Shown: positions 47,634-58,400 of the stretch, piece by piece
How the letters are laid out: the number at the start of each line of letters is the position of its first letter
Position numbering within the stretch: the first letter of the stretch is position 1
Assembly (NCBI GenBank): GCA_012845835.1
Contig: JABAKD010000006.1
Location: forward strand, 11,919,166 to 11,983,165
Reading direction: 5' to 3'
Origin: Undaria pinnatifida
Lineage: Eukaryota > Sar > Phaeophyceae > Laminariales > Alariaceae
DNA length: 64,000 nucleotides
Notes under the pieces: generated by a model
What the model saw: only the letters and a program-made list of their open reading frames with translations
Databases searched by the model: none
Told to the model about the DNA's origin: nothing
Made by a program: the position numbers and the translations under genes

Positions 47634-47688
47634 GATGCTGTCGTTGAGTTCGTCGAACGAAGTGTGCGGATCACACGAAATCTCGTCG
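47634..47688 (-). CDS. Possible upstream exon of the small gene at 43.3-46.3 kb
   Basis: Reading from an AG at 47690-47689 gives the frame DEISCDPHTSFDELNDSI, ending at a GTGAAA donor in phase 0, which is the phase needed by the exon at 46297. The stretch looks coding, but the opposite strand is also open over the same bases (an ORF of 94 codons at 47427-47711), so strand and reality are uncertain. Confidence 0.25.
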
Positions 47689-49159
47689 CTTCAAATCTAC
47701 GACCTGCGTGAGATTTTCTCGAGCAGATCTTGCCCAAGCTTGCCGCCAGGAATCCATTTTTTCTGAAAATTTGGAAAGTTCCAGAAAAAAAACAAATCGT
47801 TGAGCCCATAGGCAGGCGTACAGGAATAGTTTGGCGGGTATCCTCCAAATTTGGACTTTCCGGTGCAACATGCCTTGCCATCATCAACGGTTGACAATTA
47901 TTGTACAATGGGGTCGGTATGTCGAAAAGGGCATTTTCCTACTGCATTTTTTCCCGATTGAATGCTTCTGGGCCTCCTTGTTGTTGTTGTTGTTGCTGTT
48001 CTCACATCAACTCGCATAATCAAGTCCGCGGTCACAGGACAGGCTCAAGTCACTCTGGATCCTTATCGTCTGTCGAGTCGATTCTATAGTTTTGCGCTCT
48101 TTCTGGAGGCGGTTGGTGTGAGGGTGTACGGTTGTATGGCAGTCGAAAGTCGGATGGAAGCTCAGTGCTTCGCAACTTCTCGGCGATCAACGCGTGCTTC
48201 ACGTACGACGGAGGCCTGATCCCTCATCCAAGCATGTTGGTTGTGTTGGACTTGGCCCGAAGCCGCCAAAGCTACGTTCATGGCGTTCAACTCAGCCGAG
48301 AGCCGCCAAAGCTAGAGCAAGCGTAGCCGTTGTTGGGCAAATATCATCGATACCGCGAGCTGCTACCATCTGCCGTCGTATGATACACGGTGCTGGCGGG
48401 CGAGACTAGGAACGTGCCACGGTGACTTTTGGCGAGAAACAGCAGGAGCGGTAGCAGCCAAGCCAACGTCGGTGATATTGTAGGATACTGTGGTATTTGG
48501 TATGGGTGTGTGGGCGTGCGTGTGTTTTCGTGGTGGACGAGCAATGCGACGACTTCATAAGCGTTTTCGACTGAGCAATCTGACTGGCACATCCAGTCGA
48601 ATAGACGATTTTTTTCGACTAGATGTGCGAGACGGACCGCTCAATAAAAAAAATAGCCTTTTCGACTTTGAAAGAAGCCCGATTAGGTCTTAAGTCGAAA
48701 ACGGCGTTTTTCGACCAATAGATTTGACTGTAGAAGAATTGGCCTAAGGCCGTTTTTTACGATAGATTTTGCTAGGTCGAAAAACGGAGTAGAACGGTTC
48801 TTCTGGTTTTTAGCTCATTTTAAAAGGTATTTTACAAATTTATTCTAACAACGTCAGCTTTGAGTTCGACGAATTGAGGGTCGATACTCATCTTAGCAAG
48901 CTGCGTACTACAACGGTAGCCCGTTTTTAGTAAGTTTGCATGAGTCGGAATCTAATATAGGATGACATTGTATTACACTACTTATCATGCATGACTAAAT
49001 TTTATTACGATATTTATCCGGGTGCAGTTTCTTATGCGCGGCTGTTATGGCAAAACCATGCATTTCAATATCGTGTGATACGGAGACCACAATAGACATG
49101 ATACCAAATACTATGAGCACCACGTATCACATACAACAGCAGTCCTGCTGTCGCTGTAG

Positions 49160-49350
49160 TCTACAGCAGGTACCTCGATCGTACGAATGAAGCGAACGAC
49201 ATCATCGCCGAACACGTGTTGTCTCTGAGCGCGCAGCTCGCGGACGCTCTTTCGTCGATCGCTGACACCAAGCGACCGGCGACGGCACCCAGACGCCGAG
49301 TGTGCTCGGCGAGTCGAGAGCATAGTATCGATTTCGTACCTTGGCAGGTC
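49160..49350. other. Exon-like block, strand ambiguous
   Basis: The plus strand after TACAGCAG reads YLDRTNEANDIIAEHVLSLS AQLADALSSI, a helix-like, high-GC3 frame up to a GTCATA donor. The minus strand is also open in two frames (HTRRLGAVAGRLVSAIDERA). If real on the plus strand it belongs to no gene seen here. Confidence 0.3.
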
Positions 49351-49927
49351 ATACACAGGCTCGCAGCAACAACAGTGGTACGAGAACGAGCTGTCGGCCA
49401 GAGGTCGTCAACACCTCTCGACGATAGCTGGCTCAAATCCATCGCGTCGTCCCTTCCCGATGCCGCAGCTAGAGTTCCTAGCTGAGGGTCGGGCGAGCGG
49501 GCTCGTGCGCGATGACATCAGTCTGTGTATGCAGTAGCTATTCTGGTGCAGTGCCGTGGAAGAGTTGTGGTTCTCGTGCGCAGAGCACTGTTGCCGAGGG
49601 TTGGGTGGTGTACTACCCTGACACACTATTAATAGTAAGCAAACCTAAAAATCTACCAGGTAAAAAATAGTTCAGAATCCAACCTCGTTTTGTGTGTAGT
49701 TGCCTTGGACCAACCTGCCCTCTAAATACTTCAAGGTTAAGCTACCAAAAAGAACTTGAGATCTGAACGAGGCGGATTTGAACAGCTCCATGTTTGTTTG
49801 CATGATATTCTGAATCTATGGCTTTTGCCCATTGAGCTCCATTTTTCACCGTGAAAAAACTGGAACATTTTTGCAAACAAAAAAAAAATTCCACGAAAAA
49901 CGGTCAAACAGGGTCCCAAGAGGGCTA

Positions 49928-52900
49928 TTAGAAGAATAAAGCAAAGTCAATATTTCGCAGTTTTAATCCCAAAAAATCAAGATCAAGGGCGTGAGTTTTA
50001 CATAAGGGACTCGCCTCTCTTGGCGTGAGGTCCGATGTGGGTACAACGGTGTTGATGCTTGATACCCCCGGCAAGGCTTCGAGGCCTTCGTCCACTATCT
50101 TCGTCACATCCGCCTCTTTGCTCATGTTGCGCTTCTCCAACTCCAACCCGAGGTCCTGTCACAGAAGCAGGTCACAGAAACAAGCAGCGATTGACACAGC
50201 AGTGCGGATACCATGTCCATCTAGATGGGACCGCCTCATTATCACCATCATCCTTCAAGTCCTGCATCCTCGCACGGGTGGCATTCTGATATCACTTTCG
50301 TTGCCCACCCCGCGAGTGTGGTTACGCCACAACCCACCTCGGAGTGTCTCCACATCCATTCCTGAATAAGAATATCTACCTGGCACCTGATACGGGACTA
50401 ACGTCCAACAGCAGAAGCAACGCCAGTGACAGCAGCATTCAGCGATTTAAAGCTGGAGCAGCACCTCGCCAAGCCAACGTGGAACTCAAAATACCCCGGA
50501 AGGCACGTTAATGATGTACTCGTACCTCTCAAGTGGTGGAAGCGATGCTTGCCACCTGCCCACCAATAGCCGGCACCGTCAACCATTCGAACTCTTGGAA
50601 CACTGTTGTAACAGGGTATTGCAAGGCGGCGCTGCGCCGCTATAGTATACAAACAAGTAAAACACCAACACCAACAGCATCACTCCGTCTACCACCCACT
50701 ACGACATCTACTGCAGGAAATACATGAATAACATCAAGCTTCGTGGCAGCATGCACCCTAAGCATGTAGCGTATCTACGCCCTACGCCGCCGCAAGAGGT
50801 TAACAATGTAATATTCTACACAACACTGTCAAACAGATTGTCGAAGGCAACAATATATCTACGTTGCCACGTCCATGAGAAGACCATATATCTACATGGT
50901 AATGCTCACAGTGGCAACGACAGCTTTTGACCCTGCACCCTTGTATATACCGTGATCTCCATGGTACGTTCGGTGAGGTCAGATTGAGGTTATTTAACAC
51001 CCTATAGAGGCAAGGACGGCGGTCTCTATACAATATATCCTTTCCCCGAACCTTGAAATTAATCAACAAATAAAATTAATCATGGCTGTTTTTTGCCATC
51101 CGATTACTCAATTAAACAAGAGAGAAAAGCTGTCGCCAGGAATTCGCGCAGAAGGATAGCTGTAACTGTGGTCAACTACCAAATATCACTACTGGTATCA
51201 TCTTGTGTGCGGTGGTAGTCGGCGGCAGCGGTCCTGGTATCCGGCTTCGGCGGACCTCAAAAAGGGACCCACACTTTATTGCGCATTGTAAACAAAAACT
51301 TCGCACTCGTATTTAGTTCTACCGCGGTATGCGTTGTGGGCAGGGACCCATCGCCCCCTGATCTGCACTGCCGCGGTTTGCCAATTTCCGTGAAAACAGT
51401 CTTGACACTTGCCCTCGATGGCAGTCGATTCTGCAAATAATGCTATTGATAATGTCGCAAGCAATTACCGAAGCTACTTGGAAACCCTTACCTGGAGTTA
51501 TCTCCGAAGGTCGAGCTTGTGAAGTGAAACGCCGTGACTGCTTGCTTACACGGTGTGGCAAGTAGTGATGGCAAAAACCAAATCCATTTTTAAGTAGACT
51601 AACTCATGCGAACGTTTATAATCCAACCCAAAGGCCGTGATTACTTGATTGTTTTACTTGTTTGGGCTCCAGCATTGTGTACTACGCCATGCAAATATTG
51701 CATGGGTATACGCCATGCAAAACATTGCATGGGTTAACGCCATGAAAATATTGCATGGGTTTATTGCATGGGTTTTAGAATGTCCGTTATAAACTCTATG
51801 CAAAAATAAAATGTGTATGTTGTAGAGCATCGTACCCTGGCATAGGTTTCAGTAAAAATGCCAGTAAAAGACCCACCTGCTCAAAACCAAAGTCTCTCCT
51901 CGTCCGAAGCTCGTCATACAGAGCCTTGTCGAATTGAAGATCCTTCTCTACTTCGATCGCTCCCTCGACTGTCGTGTTCCAGCGTGATGCAACCTATCGT
52001 AATCGCACAGGCATTACAACCCACGGTAGAACAGGCGTCACACAGTCTGTGAACAATGTTGATGTGATACGATACATGATAACTGCGGCATAACCTGAGC
52101 CAAATGCGGTGGAACCTGAGACAATATGGTGCAAGTTGAGTCCAATGCGGTGCAACCTGAGCCGGATCTGGTGCAACCTGAGACAATGCGGTGCAGCCTG
52201 ACAAAATGCGGTGCAGCCTCAGACAATGCGGTGCAATCTGAGCGGAGCGCGATGCAACCTGAGCCGAATGTGGTGCAACCTGAGCCAAAATGCGGTGCAA
52301 CGTGGGCCAATGAGCTTCGACACACGCAGACAACCTATCAAACCGTAATATCCGACACAATCAAAGCATTTTTGGATTTGTGCTGGCTGACGTGTGCTGG
52401 CTGCCATCGTTTAGTACCACGAAAGAGTATTGTGCATAGAAAAAAACGCCATCCATGGACCGTGGGATCCATTGGGCACTTTCAAAGCTCCATTCCCTTT
52501 TGATCTTTTTAGCTTTGCCAAATACAAACCCGAAAACACAGGCACAGGCAACTGTGAGGACTAGGGGTACTTTCGGCCGGAAAGTGCTACCCTTACCGTA
52601 GCACGCGGCGATGGTAACATCACAATATGACAACATGACAGAAAACCAGCGAACCTACGCCTGTCCTACCACGATTCGACCGCAACATGACAAAAAAAAC
52701 GGCCCACCTCGCTGTTTCCGCCAGGAAGTGGTACCAGTAGCAGGTATCGCTATCGTAGCACGCGTCGATGATAACATAAAAAATGTTAAAGAAACTCAAT
52801 CCAACTCGCTTGTTTCGGCCAGAAAGTGCTATCACATCCCTATCCTATCGTAGCAGGTGTTGGTGGTACAGTGCTGGTCTCTCTATAATAGACCAGGTAT

Positions 52901-55005
52901 ATGCCAGCCAACAATACAGGCAGTAAACTGCACACCGGCACTACTGGGTATAATACCGATCACCATTATAGTTTAAAGGGGATCCAGTCGAGCCAAGCTA
53001 TTTCTCTGGCGCTATAACGGCAATTGGCACTATTCCAACGGCGCTATAGGACGATCCCCACTGTTACATGAAAACTATGACAGAAACTCAGCCCATCTCG
53101 CTGTAAAAGTCGTTCGTAAGCGCGAAGGGATCTTCCACCTCTTCCATGTCGCCCTCCATTCATGCACGCCCCACCAACCTTACCGGCAGTACACCGGACC
53201 GCGGCACTATTGGGTGTAGCACCGATACTACATTAGTATGAATTCCAGTCGTACCAAGCGTTTTCACCGGCGCTATACCAGCGACAGGCGCTATTCAACC
53301 GGCACTATAGGGAAACCCCCACTGCCGTAACAAAAAAAAAAAGACAGAAAATCAGCCTACCTCGCTATAAAAGTCTTTCGTGAACGCGGGGGCATCTTCT
53401 GTCTCTTCCATGTCGCCCTCCATTCCGGCACGCCCCGCTTGTCCCCCTTCTGGCCCCTCGTTATCAGATTCACCAAACATGCTCTCCGCATCTTCGTCGG
53501 ATGCTCTTAACTCCGCCGGCCGACGCCGAATGACCCCGGCGTGTCTTGAGGGACTCCAGGCTTCTCCCTTCGAGCTACGTAAGTTGTGCACCAAGTTCCT
53601 GCTGGTTTTCAATTCAGCACAGAGAAAGGTACAATTCGATGTGAGCTGCGTATTTTACGCTCCAAGCTCCCGCTGCTTTTCAATCCAACACGCAGGAGCA
53701 GGAGCACTTTCCGATTTGAGCTACGTACGGTATGCGCCAAGTTCCTGCTGGTTTTTCAATCCAACACGCAGTACGGCAGTAAGGCAACATTCGCTATTTA
53801 CTATTAATAGTTCATCGTCTTTAGTTCACGAGTATGAAGAGGTATGGTATTATGACTCGTTGTATCCAGTTGCGGTCCTGCGTGCGGCACCCTCTAGTGA
53901 CGAACTCCCGTTTAGTGCTGTGAAAATCGCTTGTCTCCACCTCGTCCTGCAGTGCACTGCAATATTCCGGGATAGTTCGGGGTCCCGCTTTAGTGCGGGT
54001 ACTTGCACTGTCGTCTGGGAAGCACGGCACCGCAGTCATGAGGGACTACGATATTTTTCTTCTACTTCGCGAGGGACTACTAACGCACACGCACACATCG
54101 AGACAAATCGAAAAACGGGCGGCGGACTGACGCGATGAGGACGTGGATTGCAGCACATTGCATCATGCGGATTGCACTACGTGTCAATGCACGGCGTTTT
54201 ATAGCTATACTTGTAAGACGCTGCTTATATCTCCCACAGAAAGGGTTCAAACCCTGCGCCATCAAGGGCCATCAAGGGCGACGACCGCAGTACTACTACT
54301 GTACACAAAACATCATTGTAACCCTTTCTAAAGGGTCCACAGTTCCATGGGCCACTACTGTGTACCAGTGCAGCTGTAGGCCGTACGGTCAACATATTGT
54401 GGTACTGCCTCATTCCAGTAGTTGTGCTGTTGAAAGATTATCAGCTACTATACCACTCGACCGATTTAACGTACCATTAGTAAGCGGTCGTCAGGGGACC
54501 TCCTGGTTCCATCTCCGGGTTTTCTAGGAGATCGGATGTGGATTTTGCGGCGAGTCTAGCCGATACTGGTGCTGCTGCTACGATGTTGCGAATACACTCA
54601 ACAGCGCTCGGAGTTCTAAAATATACTAGTGGCAGCATAGTAGGGACAGTACATTAGCAATACAGCAGTACCCCGCTGGCGCTTGCTAGTCCTAACTATC
54701 AGCTGTAGCTAATCAGCTGCCAACAGCAGCAGCAGCCCGGCAGCCGGCAAACATTGCAGTTTGCAGCAGGGAGTAACGCCGGCCGAAGAGGTGCGATTTT
54801 TGCACATCCTTGTCGTTTGCAACCTAAATAACAGCAGTCGTTGGCAACGAACATGGTTTCCTGCCCTCTACTCGAGAACTCACCTCTGGAGGAGGGGAAG
54901 GCGTCCACTCATAGCAGCAGCGATGAAGGCCTCGTTGGAAGGGATCAAGTAGGCCAGGATAGTGACAGCGGCCCCCACTGAGCCCGCCGAGCTCATGTTG
55001 ATCAT
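49928..55005 (-). CDS. Unrecognised protein with N-terminal hydrophobic segment and acidic linker, four exons
   Basis: Exons in transcript order: 55005-54884, 53574-53361, 51993-51877, 50155-49928; 681 nt, 226 aa plus stop, all GT-AG with matching phases. The N-terminus starts MINMSSAGSVGAAV and holds one hydrophobic stretch of about 20 residues (AAVTILAYLIP). A basic patch (VIRRRP) is followed by a strongly acidic Gly/Glu/Asp-rich linker (about residues 60-105) ending TKDFYSE. Then come two helical, charged exons: EGAIEVEKDLQFDKALYDEL RTRRDFGFEQ, and ELEKRNMSKEADVTKIVDEG LEALPGV. The high third-position GC and exact phase chain argue that it is real. I do not recognise the family. The last exon may instead splice out at a GTAAAA donor near 50001, so the C-terminus is uncertain. 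The gene starts 488 bp from SEC1, head-to-head. Tandem copies of exon edges fill its introns. Confidence 0.6.
51120..51180 (-). repeat. Dispersed repeat C, fragment
   Basis: Contains GCCAGGAATTCGCGCAGAAGG and a GTGGTCAACT box, as at 8,095-8,160. Confidence 0.5.
51680..51775 (+). repeat. Repeated ATGCAA-TTGCAT hairpin units
   Basis: Three units of GCCATGCAAATATTGCATGG type occur in a row, each self-complementary. Confidence 0.7.
52086..52316 (-). repeat. Minisatellite of acceptor-like units before the 51.9-kb exon
   Basis: About ten units of roughly 21-24 bp. On the minus strand the consensus is CTCAGGTTGCACCGCATT. The true exon starts AG/GTTGCATCACGCTGG at 51,993, so the unit looks like a repeated splice acceptor. 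Confidence 0.7.
52560..53170 (-). repeat. Series of copies of the 53.4-kb exon donor edge plus intron
   Basis: The block at 53,092-53,168 closely copies the exon end at 53,355-53,430 (MEGDMEE region and GAG donor). The following intron of about 250 bp is also duplicated. Further, more decayed units are near 52,800, 52,705 and 52,580. All are downstream of the exon, with similarity falling with distance. Confidence 0.75.
53575..53780 (-). repeat. Three tandem copies of the 53.6-kb exon acceptor edge
   Basis: Units beginning CGAGCTACGTAAG (true edge), GTGAGCTGCGTATTTTACG and TTGAGCTACGTACGG repeat about every 70-75 bp. Each is followed by a CCAAGTTCCTGCTGGTTTTC-like block and a CAACACG box. 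Confidence 0.75.
54485..54610 (+). repeat. Dispersed repeat D
   Basis: Shares the GGGGACCTCCTGGT start, CTCCGGGTTTTCTAGG, GCGGCGAGTCTAGCCGATACTG and a final AACAGCGCTCGGAG. It lies in intron 1 of the unrecognised minus-strand gene. Confidence 0.55.
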
Positions 55006-55493
55006 GTTGGCACTCCGAGTAGCAATTTTGATTTTTACCCAAATAAATGAAGACACTTTGTGGAACAATCTACGAAAGGCAAAGGCGTCTTTCGACGAAG
55101 AGAACCTTGCCTTGAAAGTAAGGTTTTCTTCTCTGAGGGATCGGCAGGCCAGACTCTCGCGCTAGGCGGCACTACTAGACAACCACGCGTTGGGTTTATG
55201 CAACCCCAACCCGCTCGAAAACTAAAAAATCATGGTTTTCCATTGCTTGACTAGGCGGTATTGGAGCGGGCGATTTTGAATGTAGCTCCAGGGCCTAGGG
55301 CCGGCCTGTGCCAGCTCCACAGCAGCCCAGCGAGCAACTTGAGCAGCCGAAGAAAAACTGTATTGCTGCCCGAGCATACCCCAACTTCTCTAGCACTCGA
55401 AGAACACAGTGCAAAGGACGGGCTGTAGCTGTCCGTGTGGTGGCCTTTGCAGTGTGGCAGTAGATCGAGTACCTTTCCAGAAGGCAAGCAAGC
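55006..55493. promoter_or_regulatory. Putative shared promoter between divergent genes
   Basis: This 488-bp gap separates the start codons of the unrecognised minus-strand gene (55005) and SEC1 (55494). Head-to-head spacing this short suggests a bidirectional promoter. No TATA box or known element is evident, so this is inference from layout only. Confidence 0.35.
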
Positions 55494-58400
55494 ATGGCAA
55501 GTGTCCGCCAAAAAAAGAAGGGCATCCGAGCTGTCTCCTCCCCCCCTCCCAAGGCATCCTCCCTGCCGAGGCCGGTCATATCCCCTAATGAGCCTAACTC
55601 CACTACGTCACGGGCGCGTGTGTCTGACCTCTCCCCCCCCAAGCCTCCGTCACGGGCAGCGGTTGCGCAGTCGGCGAGGCACAAAGGCAAACGCTCTCCT
55701 TCTGCTACGGTTCCCCCAGCGTCGTCTACTACGGCTCGCTCTCGCGGCAAGTCGTCTTCTCCTAGCCACCTTGTAGGGGGGGCAGCAGGGGCTAGGTAAG
55801 TGTCAGGGCTGGGGTTAAGGTTAACTTCTGGGGTTGAGTTGGTGTCGTGATGTGTAGTGTAGCACATTGGTTTCGAGAAGGTGCCTGAAGGGATTGCTTC
55901 GCTTCGTGGTCTTTCCTATCACGCTGAGATTGCCTCGTATCACACTATCCGGAAAATTAAGAACCGTTTTGGTACTAATATAATATAAAACGGTCACTAT
56001 AATTCCGAACGTAGTGTAGCCTTATCGAGTGGTATTTTGTAGTGCTGCAAGTGCTGCTGCTGCGTGTCCTTGTTTTTCCTCCCATCGACATCCAGCACAC
56101 CTATTAATACTTGTACTACTTCTGCATCTACCCTGTCAGTGTCGATGCGTCATCATACTACGTAGAGAGACAGGCTCCAGCTCTGTAGTCACAAACTGCG
56201 AGACGGATATACATCGCAAATACAACAACGTAGACATCTGACGGTATGTATGATGTTATATGGTACAGCAAACGGTACAGACACAAAAATCAGTTGAGTA
56301 CGTATAATATCAAGTACGTTATCGCGATGAGTTCAAGGCGAGAGGCGAGGTTCTTTCCCAGATTCGGCGAATTATTATCGCGATTCCGGCTTTCTCCGCG
56401 CAACGTTCTTTACTTTATTTCGGGTATGAATTGTTCCGAGAAGCCAAAGAAGGTTCGCTGTGCGGGCGGGAGATATGCAAGAAACCGTTTGAACGTTTGA
56501 ACTGAAGTCTTGGGAGGTTACGTTATTATCCTGATGTAACGAGCACACCAGGTACGAGAAACATCTTTTTTACTACAGTTTAGTACCTGGCATGTAATCC
56601 CTCTCTTGGTTTGGTTGCAAATGAATTGAAATCTCACCACGAAGGGAATCGAACTCAAGGACCAACGCTATTAATAGTAGTATTCGAGGGTAACCCCTAG
56701 ACCACCGGGGCGGGTTCTAAAGGGTAAATATTAGAGGCTGGTTCAAGTTAACAGCCCGAAATGTATTCCCTGGCGAATGTCCACGCCGTTCTTTCGACCT
56801 AGAACGTGAAATTTTGCTCACGTCTTCTATGTGCCATCGCGAAGACCCCACCTGCCGTTTTTTTTCGTTTGCCTGATTGTAAGTTGAGATTTTTTTGCAA
56901 ATTGTGGACCACCTTAAGCTAAACGTTTTCGGCAAAAAAAAAAAAACGGCGGTCAGGCCTCGGGATGAGCATGTAACACGGATGCAAAATTTCGGGGTCT
57001 ATCCCTCAAAAAAGGCATGGGCATTTGGACTTTTCTTCGTTAGAGTGAGTAAGACACGTTAATTACTTCAAATGACTTGGCTTTAGCGTGGGATCCAGTT
57101 TTTTGCTAGATCCTGCTTAATGTTGAACATAGGCAGATCAGAGCTTCGAGTTGTTTTGCGCGACAATTGATATACAGACATGCCTTCAACCGTTTCGTGC
57201 AAAATGCGACGCATTTTTTTTTTCGTCCAGCTTGGAAAAAGCGCCTGAACATTATCAAATAATTTGAAGGCCTGTTATTGGTCGGTACGAGTTTCTCTTC
57301 TAGAGCCAGCCCGAGGCTGTTATATTTAAAAGTTGGCCATGTCACATGTCACCTTCCACTGATCATGGGGGTCAGTATGGTACCAAATATTCACCCTTTG
57401 ACAAGATATTGAGAGCGGCATTCGTGGGGGGCAGGATTTCTGGCGTTTAACTTGAACCAGCCTGTACTACTGTAGCGAAAGCACTGTCTGTTCGAGGGTT
57501 ACACCAATCAATGTAGGTATTCAATAGCAGCACTGCTGTCCCGTGTGGTACCCACTTCGTATCGACGTTCACGCGATAAACCAAACAATGCCATATTGCC
57601 GCCGCCAAGATCAATTCTTCAACTCCAACTCCAGAGTATGAGCCATAACTCCGAATTTTCTCTCGCAATGAAACGTCGATTGTTCGATCCTCTCTGTTAG
57701 TTGACTGTACGTGGGCAGCTGATGCAATGCTTCGCAATTATTAATGGTACAACTGCTGCTGTACCAGGTACGTATATTTATTTTTCGTCGACGTAGCGTC
57801 GACTTGATTCGTCTAACGTATACATTATATTATAAAGATAAGAATTCACCCCAGCTGTGAGATCGAAGATTTTTGTCGAAACTCATCTTTGCAAGCTGTG
57901 TGTGATACTCCGATCGCGCGTATTACTGTGTGTGTCCTCATTAAGGATATAGGTCGGCGACTCCCCTTGGAACTACAGTGTAGCTTGTACCAGGGTCAAC
58001 AGGGTGATGTTAGTCAGTCTTTGCGCTGAAACTATAAAACCGGTTTTTGAGGGGGATAAAATCTAACAGCTGTAAAAGGAAATGCATCAGTTTATCAAGT
58101 GTACCCTGCAAGTCGTATAACCGGTGAGGGGAGGGCGGAGTTTTTAAGGGCGTGGGGGCCTGGGTTTGAACAAGAGGGAGCGTGGGGGGGGGGGCAACTA
58201 TGAGGCATACCGTTTTAGACATGAACCCAAACGCCTAATTGTCTCTCACAACAAACCACGCTTTGTCATCGGTTCGGTTCCCGACCTCTAATTGCAGGCG
58301 AAGCGAGTTTCAAATTTGTTATGGGGCCGAAAATTAGGGGCTCCTTTCTAGCCTCACGTGCCCAATTTTCGCGGCCCGATTTTTCGTGTCCCAGCCGTCG

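Noticed and set aside
47427-47711. 94-codon plus-strand frame as a gene
   Set aside because: No family motif; the opposite strand offers an exon-like frame in a usable phase. Left undecided at low confidence.
53380-54138. 252-codon plus-strand frame, the longest in the window
   Set aside because: It begins antisense to the 53.4-kb exon and continues through tandem copies of that exon's edge; composition is not protein-like.
55295-55867. 190-codon minus-strand frame
   Set aside because: Shadow of SEC1 exon 1; the plus strand has the in-phase join to exon 2 and a standard donor.
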